Assembly: GCF_001510895.1 (NCBI RefSeq)
Contig: NZ_LPWA01000103.1
Coordinates: 49,340-113,339, forward strand
Length of the DNA stretch: 64,000 nucleotides
From: Mesorhizobium loti
Lineage (GTDB): Bacteria; Pseudomonadota; Alphaproteobacteria; Rhizobiales; Rhizobiaceae
Direction: 5' to 3'
A program made the translations under genes and the position numbers. Below the pieces are notes generated by a model. The model worked only from the letters and a program-made list of their open reading frames with translations, searched no databases and had not been told where the DNA came from. Shown in pieces: positions 47,551-56,178 of the stretch. How positions within the stretch are numbered: position 1 is the first letter of the stretch; every line of letters begins with the position of its first letter.

Positions 47551-47853
47551 ATGAACGACAAGATTTTCGAGAGTCCCGTCTTCGTCAAGGACGGACCGTT
47601 TACGATTGCGGAAATCGCTTCCATAGACGATGCGCTTGATTTTCTTGATGAATGGCCGATCGAGCTTCAGGATGTTCTCCACGAGACAACTCAGCGAGTC
47701 TGTCATTCTGCTCATGATGGTCGTCACCCGCTTTCGTCGGCCCGCGATGCTTTTGTCCAATGGGCCAAGTCCACCAATATCCTGGAAGACATCGCCCCAA
47801 TTCCGGCTTGGATGACCGGACCAAAATCTGGCCCTGGAGGAGTTCTGGCGTAA
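47551..47853 (+). CDS. DUF982 family protein
   Basis: A 100-aa protein starting MNDKIFESPVFVKDGPF with GGAGG six bases before the ATG. The DUF982 core IASIDDALDFLDEWPIE and SARDAFVQWAKSTNI is clear. It is a paralogue of the gene 290 bases upstream and lies convergent to repC. Confidence 0.8.
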   Translation: MNDKIFESPVFVKDGPFTIAEIASIDDALDFLDEWPIELQDVLHETTQRVCHSAHDGRHPLSSARDAFVQWAKSTNILEDIAPIPAWMTGPKSGPGGVLA

Positions 47854-47939
47854 GAACGATCGGCCGCCCGCATCCTTTGGTCTGCCCTGCTGAGATAGAC
47901 TACGCCAGGCGCTATCGCTCTGAGCGAAGCAGCTGTTGT

Positions 47940-49148
47940 CTAGCCTGTCTTCGTATCGGGCAAAGAGCTGTTCGCCTTGAGCGCCGCCATCAGCATCGGT
48001 CCGACTGAAAACTCCCCTGCCCTCGCCTTTTCGGTGAGCGCACGCAAATAGCCCCCGGCGGAATTGATGTGCTGGGCGCGCTGCAGGATGCAGGCGACGA
48101 CGATGGGCGCCGTCTCCTGCCCCATGACATGACAGGCCTCCTCGTAGGCCGACGGCGAAACACCCAGATAGACCCTCACTTGCGCTGCCGTCACCATCAA
48201 ATCGCGCCAACTGCTGATTCCGTCGACGGCATAGTCGGCGATGTCCGGGCAAGCTTTCAGCACAAGCCCAAGCGGATAGGTCCTTGGCTGCTCCTCCCGC
48301 CGGGGTTGTGGCTCGGCGGCGACCCTGGCTTTCTCGAAAGCTGGTTCAAATTCAAAAATAGAGTCGGGATTTGAATCAGATTGTTGCCGCTCACTGTGAG
48401 ACTCATTGCCGCTCTGATTTTCGACATTAATGAAGGAATTCAGTGCTCTGTCGACTTCGTCACGGATACCATCTAGCGCTGCGGCGAACGGTTCGAGCTC
48501 GCCGATGCTTGCCTTGCGTGGAAGCTGGTCCACGACTGCCCTGAAGCGCTTCCACAGGCTCGCCCAGGCGCCATCAGCACTCTCCTCGAGGGCCGCCTCA
48601 ATCAGCTTGCCTATATCGCGACGCTGCAACGTAATGCGCTCACGCATCAGTCTCAGCGCACGGCTGTCCGCACGCACGCGCTCGGCCGCCGCATGGAACT
48701 CCTCCGCCCGGGCCAGCAGTGGCGCCAGCGAAAAGCCGAAGGCATCCTCCAGCTCTCCTCCGCGGCCCTTGCGGGCATATCGCTTACCGTTTGGGCTGTC
48801 CCTGCGAAGGATGATGCCGCATTCGAGTAGCGCCGCCAGGTTCCTGCGCAGAGTGGAATCCGCCATGCCATGCGCGCGCAGCGACAATTGCCTGTTCGAC
48901 GGAAAAACGATCAGACCGTTGTCTTCCGACAGTTCGTCGTCTGGATAGAAAGATAGCAGGCCAGCGAGCACAGCCAGAGCGCGATCGCCGATGGCGATCA
49001 GGGATTTCCCTTCGCAGAGATCGCGATAAACCTGCCATTTGTCGACGGCTTTGCCCTCGGGGATCTCCCTGGCCTCACGTTGCGCCGCCACCAGGGCAAG
49101 CGACATCGGTCGGCTCCCGAAGGGAGTCGTTGCAATTTCCCTCTCCAT
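47940..49148 (-). CDS. repC: RepC replication initiator
   Basis: A 402-aa initiator of repABC replicons: begins MEREIATTPFGSRPMSLALV, with KWQVYRDLCEGKSLIAIGDRALAVL, DNGLIVFPSNRQLSLRAHGM and ESTLRRNLAALLECGII-type winged-helix segment, and C-terminal SSWRDLMVTAAQVRVYLGVSPSAYE with QRAQHINSAGGYLR. RepC binds the replication origin that lies inside its own coding region (family knowledge). It is last in the leftward repABC operon, 157 bases after the repaired repB stop. Confidence 0.95.
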   Translation of the reverse strand: MEREIATTPFGSRPMSLALVAAQREAREIPEGKAVDKWQVYRDLCEGKSLIAIGDRALAVLAGLLSFYPDDELSEDNGLIVFPSNRQLSLRAHGMADSTLRRNLAALLECGIILRRDSPNGKRYARKGRGGELEDAFGFSLAPLLARAEEFHAAAERVRADSRALRLMRERITLQRRDIGKLIEAALEESADGAWASLWKRFRAVVDQLPRKASIGELEPFAAALDGIRDEVDRALNSFINVENQSGNESHSERQQSDSNPDSIFEFEPAFEKARVAAEPQPRREEQPRTYPLGLVLKACPDIADYAVDGISSWRDLMVTAAQVRVYLGVSPSAYEEACHVMGQETAPIVVACILQRAQHINSAGGYLRALTEKARAGEFSVGPMLMAALKANSSLPDTKTG

Positions 49149-49241
49149 GTTCCTTCACCTTCAATGAGGCAAAAGAAACCTGCTCGCCAAAACGACGCCG
49201 AGACTCTTGACAGTGATTCGCGGATTTGCGATTCTCAGGGC

Positions 49242-49297
49242 TGCTACACGACTGAGAAGGGCTTCCGCGCGGAGACGTTCGGGGGCCTTTTTCTTTT
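49242..49297 (+). ncRNA. Predicted repABC counter-transcribed RNA (incA type)
   Basis: On the strand opposite to repBC, TTGACA (49207-49212) with GATTCT 17 bases later makes a promoter, and about 55 bases downstream a GC-rich hairpin (GGGCTTCCGCGCGGA to GGGGGCC) ends in TTTTTCTTTT (49288-49297). A short antisense RNA in the repB-repC gap that limits RepC synthesis and sets incompatibility is standard for repABC plasmids. The 5' end is estimated. Confidence 0.7.
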
Positions 49298-49305
49298 GCG
49301 GGTTC

Positions 49306-50285
49306 TTACTCTCCTGCTACTTCCTTCGCGGACTTCCTGAAGGCCTCATACAGGTCATCAAGTTGTCCTATAATGAAATCGGCAAAGCGAAGGCCGTCGT
49401 TATGGCCGAGAGTGACCGTGGCCTTCTTCGTCATTTTTTTAACGATCACGCTAACAGACTTATCGGGAGGCTCCCAGCTTTGCCGACAGGGTTTATCGTT
49501 GCCTTCCGGACCGGCTTTCCACTCATATTCAGGGCAGCAAAAAGCCGCTCAAACCGCTCGGTGCTCTCAAGGTTGCCAAATTCGGGGGCCGAGACAATAT
49601 CGCTAACGACGTTGGATTTCTTAGCGACGAGAAGAGACAGGGCAACCCAGCGCTCACGGCCAACTTCGGACGCGGAACCAATTGCTTGGATGACCTCACC
49701 AGGAATTCGGACTGCAACAGAAATCATCTTGGATACGGCAGCTTCATTGGATGCCAATGCCGAACAAATAATATCGCGACCATATCCAAGTTCTTCGAGA
49801 CGCTTGGCGAAAGTGGCTTTCTCAATGAAACTCAGATTCGCTCTGGCGGAGTTTTCCTGCCCCTGAGCGACAACATGGGCAGCATCGTCGATGGCCTTTA
49901 CGACCGCCCTCACCTTTCGGCCGAGCTCTTTGGCAACTCGAAACCGGCGGTGCCCAAACACGATCATATAGCGACCGTCTGTCCTTGGATGAGGACGAAC
50001 AAGGATCGGTGAATTCTGACCGCTCTTCCGTATCGCCTCAAGCAGCTCAAGGTATTGTTCTTGGTCGTCTTCGATCCGATCGGCCACGAAGGACACATCG
50101 ATCACTGCTGGATCAAGATCAACAATTTGCTCGCCTTCCAGATAGGCGTCGGCTTGCCTAGCTAAGTCATTGACCGACCGGATCATTGACTTGGATGCGC
50201 CTCGCATCGGATATGCCGGCGCAGAGCCTTCTGAGACATTGTCTTCAATCCCCACGAGGCCGGACAGCAGGTTCTTACGAGCCAT
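49306..50285 (-). CDS. repB: RepB partition protein (frame-repaired)
   Basis: Repaired length is 326 aa, normal for RepB. It begins MARKNLLSGLVG, with the ParB domain (ILVRPHPRTDGRYMIVFGHR, FRVAKELGRKVRAVV, QENSARANLSFIEKATFAKR) and the HTH. The frame breaks at CCC 49473-49475 (coding GGG, four needed); repair continues AGEPPDKSVSVIVKKMTKKA and ends DLYEAFRKSAKEVAGE with TAA at 49306. Without repair the protein would lack its last about 50 residues. It binds parS palindromes. Confidence 0.92.
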
Positions 50286-50338
50286 CTAATCGATCCCCAA
50301 TTCGCTCAGCGCATTGATACAACGTGCAAAAAGCTCGA

Positions 50339-50354
50339 TTTTGTCAGCGGACAA
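50339..50354. promoter_or_regulatory. parS-like palindrome at the repA-repB junction
   Basis: TTTGTCAGCGGACAAG fits the repABC parS pattern (N)TTNNCNGCNGNNAA(N) and is the near-twin of the site upstream of repA: the surrounding 19 bases (50336-50354) match 51747-51765 at 18 positions. It overlaps the repA stop codon. Confidence 0.6.
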
Positions 50355-51564
50355 GCTGGCGCCCCCATGCTTCATGGACAAGCCCTACGATTTCGCCATT
50401 CACATCTGCCAGAGCTTCCATTGCTCGATCATATGTTGACCGGGTCATCGCGCTTTTCTCCACTTCATAGAGTGTCTGTTTTGTAATTCCTGCGTCAGAG
50501 ACCGCGGTGGATTTGAGCATCTGGTGCTTAAGCACGAATTCACCGAATAGCGTTTGCAGGAACGCGACCATTTGGGCCTGAGGTTGGTCTGTCGGTTCGT
50601 ACCGCGTAATCAGGTAGCGATACCATTGAAGGTTCACAGCTGCTCCAGCGCTCCTGATTGGTTCCAAAATACCGCCGAGCATGAGCAGGAACTGCCCCAT
50701 CGACATTACGTCCAACATCTGCGGATGTATCGTGATCAGAACGGATGTCGCGGACGTCAATGCAGTGATTGTCAGGTAACCAAGTTGCGGCGGACAATCG
50801 ACTATGACAACGTCGTACCGCTCATCAACCTCTGCCAACGCATTCGAGATGCGGGTGAAGAACGCCTTCCCTTCGTTCGAGCTTTTGTCCGACATCGCGA
50901 GCGGGGTGTCGTACTCGAACTCCTGCAGTTCCAGATTGGCCGGAACGATGTCGAGGCCAGGGAAATTTGTTCTTTGGATGACCTCCGAAATCGGGACTTT
51001 CTCATTATCATATCGGATCGCGTCATAGATCGATTTGGCTTGGTCAAGTTCTGGTTGAAACCCATGTAGCGACGAAAGAGAGGCCTGCGGATCGAGGTCG
51101 AGCGCCAGCACTCGATGTCCAGTCAGTGCTAGATATTGCGCAAGGTGGGCTGCTGTCGTTGTCTTCCCGGATCCTCCCTTGAAGTTCACGACCGCCACGA
51201 CCTGAAGTTTCTCGCCCACACGCCGATGGGGGACATACATTCGCGCATCGGAGCGACCATGCTGGTCAAGGTACTGACGTAGTCCCAGCATTTGATCAGC
51301 GGTGTAAGTGCGTCGACCTGACGACGACGTTTCTGGAATTGGCCCGCGCCCCTCGAGATGGAGCTTTTTCAGGTGACTTTGAGAGACACCGAGATATGTT
51401 GCCACTTCGGCCAGCGAGAAGGAGCGCAGGTCCTTTTTGGCATGGGGAGGAAATTGCTGCATCGAAAGGAGATGCAGCTTTTTGGATATTTGGTCGCCTT
51501 GGTCGAGAATGCTCTTCTCGAAATGCAACGGCGTTTTCGTCTGAATGGTCGTATTGACGTTCAT
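50344..51564 (-). CDS. repA: RepA partition ATPase
   Basis: A 406-aa RepA. The N-terminal region holds an HTH (SLAEVATYLGVSQSHLKKLH), then the deviant Walker A NFKGGSGKTTTAAHLA (about residue 128), DLDPQASLSSLHG, and the switch motif VVIVDCPPQLGYLT. RepA drives segregation and represses the operon with RepB. It is the first gene of repABC, read leftward. Confidence 0.95.
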   Translation of the reverse strand: MNVNTTIQTKTPLHFEKSILDQGDQISKKLHLLSMQQFPPHAKKDLRSFSLAEVATYLGVSQSHLKKLHLEGRGPIPETSSSGRRTYTADQMLGLRQYLDQHGRSDARMYVPHRRVGEKLQVVAVVNFKGGSGKTTTAAHLAQYLALTGHRVLALDLDPQASLSSLHGFQPELDQAKSIYDAIRYDNEKVPISEVIQRTNFPGLDIVPANLELQEFEYDTPLAMSDKSSNEGKAFFTRISNALAEVDERYDVVIVDCPPQLGYLTITALTSATSVLITIHPQMLDVMSMGQFLLMLGGILEPIRSAGAAVNLQWYRYLITRYEPTDQPQAQMVAFLQTLFGEFVLKHQMLKSTAVSDAGITKQTLYEVEKSAMTRSTYDRAMEALADVNGEIVGLVHEAWGRQLVR

Positions 51565-52161
51565 ACGAGTATGTCTTCCAAAAAACGATTTTTAGCCTAA
51601 AATGGCCGAGCAACCGTGACTATGCCCGATTCTCTCGTTGCGGCAAGAAATTTTTAGTTAACAAGAGGTTAACAGCTGCCCTAGCAGCGACGGCTAACGT
51701 ATGCCTTAAGCATCGTTTATCTGCTTGAGTATACTGCGCATTTTGCCGATTTTGTCAGCAGACAATAAATGATCCGCGGGCGAGGAACGAGACATCTAGG
51801 AGGAGTTCGGCCGCGTCGTACCGGACCTAGCCAGGAGGGATTGTGGTAGCGGATCGAATGGGCTGGTTTGCGGTGACTGACGGTGTAACACCGCAGTAGT
51901 CCTGGTTAGCCTTGGGAACCAACTCGCTTGATGTCATCGAGGTCTCTACGGGCTCCAACTCGCAACCAGGGCGGCGCTTGACCACAAAAGGTAGCCGGCC
52001 AGCCGGGTTTGCCAAATTGCATAGCCATGCCGGCGAGGGGCTCGATATATGAGGCCGACGGCGGAAAAGCGTACTGCTCGTCGATATCCATGTTATGTGC
52101 CCCTGCTGCAGGCAGCTGCAACTTGTGTTATCCGCCCGAAAAGACTACTTTTACGGCCGCT
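51565..52161. other. Region upstream of repA, no gene
   Basis: About 600 bases holding the repA promoter region and the parS-like site at 51750-51765. It also contains two GTTAAC palindromes five bases apart (51657-51673) and an AT-rich stretch at 51640-51770. From 51800 to 52130 short open frames occur without ribosome-binding sites or recognisable products. Confidence 0.5.
51750..51765. promoter_or_regulatory. parS-like palindrome upstream of repA
   Basis: TTTGTCAGCAGACAAT has palindromic arms TTGTC and GACAA around the GC centre, the arrangement of RepB-binding parS sites in repABC plasmids, differing from the usual GTT...AAC only at the outermost base. It lies 186 bases before the repA start, and its twin is at 50339-50354. 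Confidence 0.6.
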
Positions 52162-52425
52162 ATGAGCAAACATTTGGCATCCGTCCTGACGACCGTGAAC
52201 GCGCCCTACAGCGTGCAGCTGGACGACGCGGCGCTCGCGCATTGCCTTGCGGATCTCGACTTAGCCAAACAGCACCCCGGACATGTCAGCACCTTTCTTG
52301 GTGAGGTTTCCCCTGCGCTGCAGGTAGAGTTCGCTGCTGTGCATCATATCCCAGTCCCCAATCTCAAAGCCTTTGCCGCTGCGTTCTCTGCCTGGTCCGG
52401 CGAGAGCTATCCGCTCGCTGCGTGA
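52162..52425 (+). CDS. Small protein, probable antitoxin partner of the nucleotidyltransferase
   Basis: An 87-aa protein (starts MSKHLASVLTTVNAPYSVQ) whose TGA overlaps the ATG of the next gene (TGATG). Helical, with no recognised DNA-binding motif. The coupled layout with an AbiEii-type nucleotidyltransferase suggests it is the antitoxin or partner, but it does not resemble the usual winged-helix AbiEi that I know. The ribosome-binding site is weak. Confidence 0.55.
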   Translation: MSKHLASVLTTVNAPYSVQLDDAALAHCLADLDLAKQHPGHVSTFLGEVSPALQVEFAAVHHIPVPNLKAFAAAFSAWSGESYPLAA

Positions 52426-53113
52426 TGGTCAGAGAGGATGGCCGGCGCCCTTCCGAATGGCGGCGGCTTTTTCATATTGCCGTCGACTTGATCGACCAGC
52501 TTCGAGAAAACGCTGGCGACTACGAGTTCGAATGGTCGTTTGGTGGCGGCACGGCCATGATGATTCAAATCGGTCATCGTGAAAGCCACGACATCGATAT
52601 CTTTCTCGATGACCCTCAACTGCTCGGTTATATTGACCCGTCCAGAAGCCGAGTGCGATGTGAGCCAATGCCATCGGACTACCAAGGCGATGGGTCGAAA
52701 TTTCAGAAATTTGCCTTCGAGAACCTCGGCGAGATCGACTTCGTAGTTGCCGGAGCGCTGACGGCGCCTCCTTCCAAGTGCGTGAAGTCGAGGGAAGGAC
52801 CGTGCTGATCGAGACCATTTCCGAGATCATCGCAAAGAAGGTCTACTACCGAGGTTCGGAAGCCAAGCCGCGTGATATTTTCGATATCGCCGCTGCAGCA
52901 CGGTCCCAGTGGGAGCCCATCGTCAACGCTCTGCGCATATTTCCGGAGCAAGTTTCTCGGACCAAGGATCGGTTGGAAAAGCTAAATCCAGACTTTGTGG
53001 GGCGTGCCATAGCGCAGCTGATGATCATGCCTGACTACGAAGCGTCGGCTACCGATAGTCTGGATACAGCGCTCGCTGTGCTCAATGAGGTGTTGGCGTC
53101 ACCTGAGATCTGA
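52425..53113 (+). CDS. AbiEii/AbiGii-type nucleotidyltransferase (frame-repaired)
   Basis: Repaired length is 229 aa. The core FEWSFGGGTAMMIQIGHRES then HDIDIFLDD shows the GG/GS and DxD motifs of the DNA polymerase beta-type nucleotidyltransferase fold used by AbiEii and MenA-type toxins. The frame is lost at TT 52772-52773 (three needed); repaired it reads APPFQVREVEGRTVLIETIS and then KKVYYRGSEAKPRDIFDIAA, the typical second half. Toxins of this family modify tRNA or act in abortive infection. Confidence 0.75.
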
Positions 53114-53136
53114 GCGCCTCATCCAGACCGCCAGCC

Positions 53137-53690
53137 TTAATTAGATTGACCCGGACCCGATCGCGCCGCCGCTGATCCTTACGGCACTGGTGTGGCCGAG
53201 ATGCTTCTGCACGTAGCGCTCGTCGACTTCGGCCGAGGAAGCCCGGCCAGGTCGCACCGAGTAGCCGCCAAAGAGTTTTCAGGTTCGCCTTCCGGCAGTC
53301 TCCGCGCACTCCGGCGGCAAGCGCCGTGCGCTTGACGAGCCGCGCAACCTTTCTGGTCATTCAGCCGCTCGGCGCCGCCACGGCCGATCTCGACCTCGCG
53401 CCAGCCGGGTCTTGCCGTCCAGGCCGACGAGCAGGCCTTTTTCCAGGGTCTCGACCCAGCCGCGGCCATCCTCGGTTTGATCTCTGTCAACGTCGAGGCC
53501 AACAATCTCGAGCGGCGCAGGCCGCCAGCAAAGCCGAGGAGCAAAATAACGCGATCGCGCAGGGCTCGCAGCGTGCTGCAATCGAGCGCCTCTGGCAATC
53601 AGGTCTTTGGGCAGGATCGCTTCCTTCTGTCGGGGAGGGGAAGCGTGGGCCGTTGCGGATGTTGGCCATGACGGTGCCGATATAGGCGCT
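53137..53690 (-). pseudogene. Decayed copy of the tyrosine recombinase
   Basis: The minus-strand DNA aligns by eye to the C-terminal two-thirds of the intact integrase at 56179-57416: the 3' part (RFRVNLTKASG equivalent reads RVRVNLIKAGG), LRGLRDRAMLLLGFAGG reads LRALRDRVILLLGFAGG, and the segment before GIRNTHASPPL is kept. Several in-frame breaks and deletions scatter it over three frames, including loss of the HxxR and LGHAS regions, so this is genuine decay. It ends abruptly at about 53690. Confidence 0.75.
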
Positions 53691-53939
53691 TGCGCGGGGC
53701 ACCTTAACCGATGACCGCTGCGTATCCGGCAGACTTAAGCGTCCATTTCCTGTGCCAAGTGGTCGACGGGGAAACGCGATTTTGCGCGTCAACGGCCATT
53801 TAGACCGCGCCAGGACGAACGTTTTCTGAAGCAGATTCCAACCACATGGATGCCCCCTCACTTCCAACCCGAGTTGCACAATGATTTCAAAACTTGACAG
53901 ATGTGAAATCAAAACGTAATTTGCATCAGGAGCACGAAG

Positions 53940-55232
53940 ATGAGCGAAAACGTCGTCTACCTGCATGGCGAACCCAAGCCAGTCGGCCATTTTTTACGCG
54001 TGGGAACCAGCGGTCACCGGCAACTCGAGACCCTGCTGGGCTCTGGAAAGATGATGGTTGACCGCGTCGTGGTGGAAGCGTCAGCCGCGGTGAGGCAACA
54101 TGATCTCCTGACCGCGCTTGCCGAGGTAGGCGGCGAGCTGATCCTGGACACCAATGTCGCCGAACTGTCGTCGATCGGCCGATTTGGCGGTGCGGTCAAG
54201 TCGGCGCCCTGGGCAAATCCGGAGAGCGTTCTGACACCCGATGATCTCAAGCCGAACGCGAATCGGGATGTCATCGGGCAAGTAGCCCGCTTTGCAGTGA
54301 AGCACGGCTTTCATGCCGTACAGGCACCAGCACATGTCCTTGAGGGCTCGACGGATCAGCTCTTTGCGCTCGACTGCGAGGCCACTGTGGCGTTGCGCCG
54401 AGCGCTCGATGCGGAAGGGGGCAACCACATCGGCATCGACTATCCGTTGATGATCAAGAACGCGTCGCTTCGTGATCCTGCCCAGCGCAGGGCATTCATA
54501 GCCGCGCTGAAGAATGTGCCGCTCGACAATCTGTGGTTCAGGGTCTCGGGCTTCGGTGCCGACGCCACGCCAATGGGATTGAGGCGGTATATCGCGGCCA
54601 TGATGGACTTCCACAGGCTGCAAGTTCCCGTCGTCGCTGACGGGGTGGGCGGCCTGGTGGGAGTCGCCATCGCTGCCTTCGGTGCCGCTGGTGGGATTTG
54701 TCATGGCGTTGCCGAGAAGGAACGCTTCGACGCCAGCGACTGGTCGAAGCCACCTCAGACCGGCGGCGGAGGACGCGAGAAGCGGGTTCTGATAGGCGGT
54801 CTGGATCGTCTTTTGAGCGTCAAGCAGGTCGGTGCGCTGATGGCTGCGCAGGGCGCTAGATCCTTGCTCAGCTGCCACGATCGGTCGTGCTGTCCGAATG
54901 GTCTCAGCGACACGTTGAAAGATCCCAAGGCGCATTATCTGCGCCAGCGCGCTCGTCAGATTCAAGAACTCTCAGCGGTAGCCGAGACGAGACGTTCGCA
55001 GCATTTTCTTGAGAAAGAACTGGCCGCTGCGGAGCGGGTAGCGCGCTCGGCCGCGAAGCTCAAGCTATCGGACCAAGGCTTGTCGGAGCTGCTGCAGCGC
55101 AGTAGTGACCGGCTGGAAAAGATGCATGCGGTACTGGAAGCCCTGAATGGCACGATTGCCGGCCAGCCAAGGGCTCCTGTCCCACCGCGGCGGCAGGGGA
55201 GGGGTGCGAGCCTGGCTTCGCACCGCAGGTAA
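53940..55232 (+). CDS. Large protein linked to the Xre/RES pair (TIM-barrel-like, Cys cluster)
   Basis: A 430-aa protein I do not recognise by name. Residues about 30-270 have alternating strand/helix segments (VDRVVVEASAAVR, ELILDTNVAEL, VAFDCEATVAL-type, FRVSGFGADATP, VPVVADGVGG) that suggest a TIM barrel. A cluster LLSCHDRSCCPNGLSDTL (about 318-335) could bind zinc and recalls tRNA-guanine transglycosylase-type enzymes (tentative). The C-terminal 90 residues are a coiled coil. It is five bases upstream of the antitoxin gene, so it belongs to the same transcript. Confidence 0.6.
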   Translation: MSENVVYLHGEPKPVGHFLRVGTSGHRQLETLLGSGKMMVDRVVVEASAAVRQHDLLTALAEVGGELILDTNVAELSSIGRFGGAVKSAPWANPESVLTPDDLKPNANRDVIGQVARFAVKHGFHAVQAPAHVLEGSTDQLFALDCEATVALRRALDAEGGNHIGIDYPLMIKNASLRDPAQRRAFIAALKNVPLDNLWFRVSGFGADATPMGLRRYIAAMMDFHRLQVPVVADGVGGLVGVAIAAFGAAGGICHGVAEKERFDASDWSKPPQTGGGGREKRVLIGGLDRLLSVKQVGALMAAQGARSLLSCHDRSCCPNGLSDTLKDPKAHYLRQRARQIQELSAVAETRRSQHFLEKELAAAERVARSAAKLKLSDQGLSELLQRSSDRLEKMHAVLEALNGTIAGQPRAPVPPRRQGRGASLASHRR

Positions 55233-55236
55233 TAAG

Positions 55237-55575
55237 ATGAGCACAGCTGTAGCACGAATTCTGGACGATCTTCGATCTCGCGGAGGCCTGCAGGGCAAGG
55301 ACATCGCCAACATTGTCGATGTGTCGACTGCTACCGTTTCGCGGTGGTCGCACGGCAACGGTTCTCCAAACCTTCGAACCCAGACGGTCATTGCCGATTT
55401 GCGATACGTGGTTGACCGGCTATCTGACTTTTACACCGCTGATGAAACGCGGCTTTGGCTGCACTCACGCCATCCGCTTCTTAACAACGAGCGGGCAATC
55501 GACCTCATCAATGCCGATCGCACACAGGAAGTCCTGGCAGTAATCGAGCGCCTGGACGCCGGTGCGTACATCTAA
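55237..55575 (+). CDS. Xre/MbcA/ParS-type antitoxin
   Basis: A 112-aa protein: an HTH (GKDIANIVDVSTATVSRWSH) followed by the DUF2384 toxin-binding domain (LWLHSRHPLLNNERAIDLI, then VLAVIERLDAGAYI). This is the antitoxin of Xre-RES modules. It neutralises the RES toxin by covering its active site with the C-terminal tail and represses the operon. The toxin gene follows nine bases after its stop. Confidence 0.85.
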   Translation: MSTAVARILDDLRSRGGLQGKDIANIVDVSTATVSRWSHGNGSPNLRTQTVIADLRYVVDRLSDFYTADETRLWLHSRHPLLNNERAIDLINADRTQEVLAVIERLDAGAYI

Positions 55576-55584
55576 GGCGATTGC

Positions 55585-56163
55585 GTGACGAGGCGGGCGC
55601 GAGATCTCGAACTGCTTGATCTGCTCGACACGCACAAAGGCGTGCCGTTCGAAGGCGACGTCTGGCGCATTGTCCGTGAAGAGCGAGAACCGCTGCTTGG
55701 ATACCCGGCCGGCGCACGCTGGGATCCGGGCTCGTTCGACGTTCTCTACACCTCCCTGGAGCGGGAAGGCTCGCTTGAGGAGATTCACTTCCATCTCAGC
55801 CGCCAGCCCGTCTTTCCCTCTAAGATTCGGTCCGTTCTTCATCGTATAGCTGTTCGCACACAAAGAACGCTGCGGATCGCCAACCTGGCTGAGTTAAAGG
55901 CGCTCGGCGTCTCGCCGGAGACGTACGGATCGTTGTCTTATGAACGCACACAGGAAATCGGCGATGCGGCTGCCTTCCTCGGCTTCGATGGCATCTTGGC
56001 GCCGAGTGCCCGGTGGCCGTGCCCGAACCTTGTTCTCTTCACCGAGCGCTTCACGCCGGCGGATCTCAGCGTCGTCAGCTCGGAGCCTGTCGATTGGGGC
56101 GATTGGAAAAAAAGAAGAGACGCCGAGCGAAAGCGACGAGAGCGCAAATCGTCGCTCGAGTAG
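55585..56163 (+). CDS. RES-domain toxin
   Basis: A 192-aa protein with the RES domain: the Arg in VWRIVREER, ARWDPGSFDVLYTSL in place of the family G(R)WN..G..YLS, SLEEIHFHL with the conserved Glu, and FDGILAPSARWPC with the conserved Ser region. RES toxins degrade NAD+ or ADP-ribosylate PRPP synthetase (family knowledge). The GTG start at 55585 follows AAGG. The C-terminus is a short basic helix. Confidence 0.85.
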   Translation: MTRRARDLELLDLLDTHKGVPFEGDVWRIVREEREPLLGYPAGARWDPGSFDVLYTSLEREGSLEEIHFHLSRQPVFPSKIRSVLHRIAVRTQRTLRIANLAELKALGVSPETYGSLSYERTQEIGDAAAFLGFDGILAPSARWPCPNLVLFTERFTPADLSVVSSEPVDWGDWKKRRDAERKRRERKSSLE

Positions 56164-56178
56164 GGCAGGGGAGGGGCT

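Noticed and set aside
51657..51673. Two GTTAAC palindromes as the parS site
   Set aside because: The GC-centred pattern of repABC parS is absent here, while TTTGTCAGCAGACAAT nearby fits and is duplicated at the repA end.
53137..53690. Left integrase copy as an intact gene with sequencing errors
   Set aside because: It needs several repairs and has internal deletions against the intact copy, including catalytic regions, unlike the single-base losses elsewhere.
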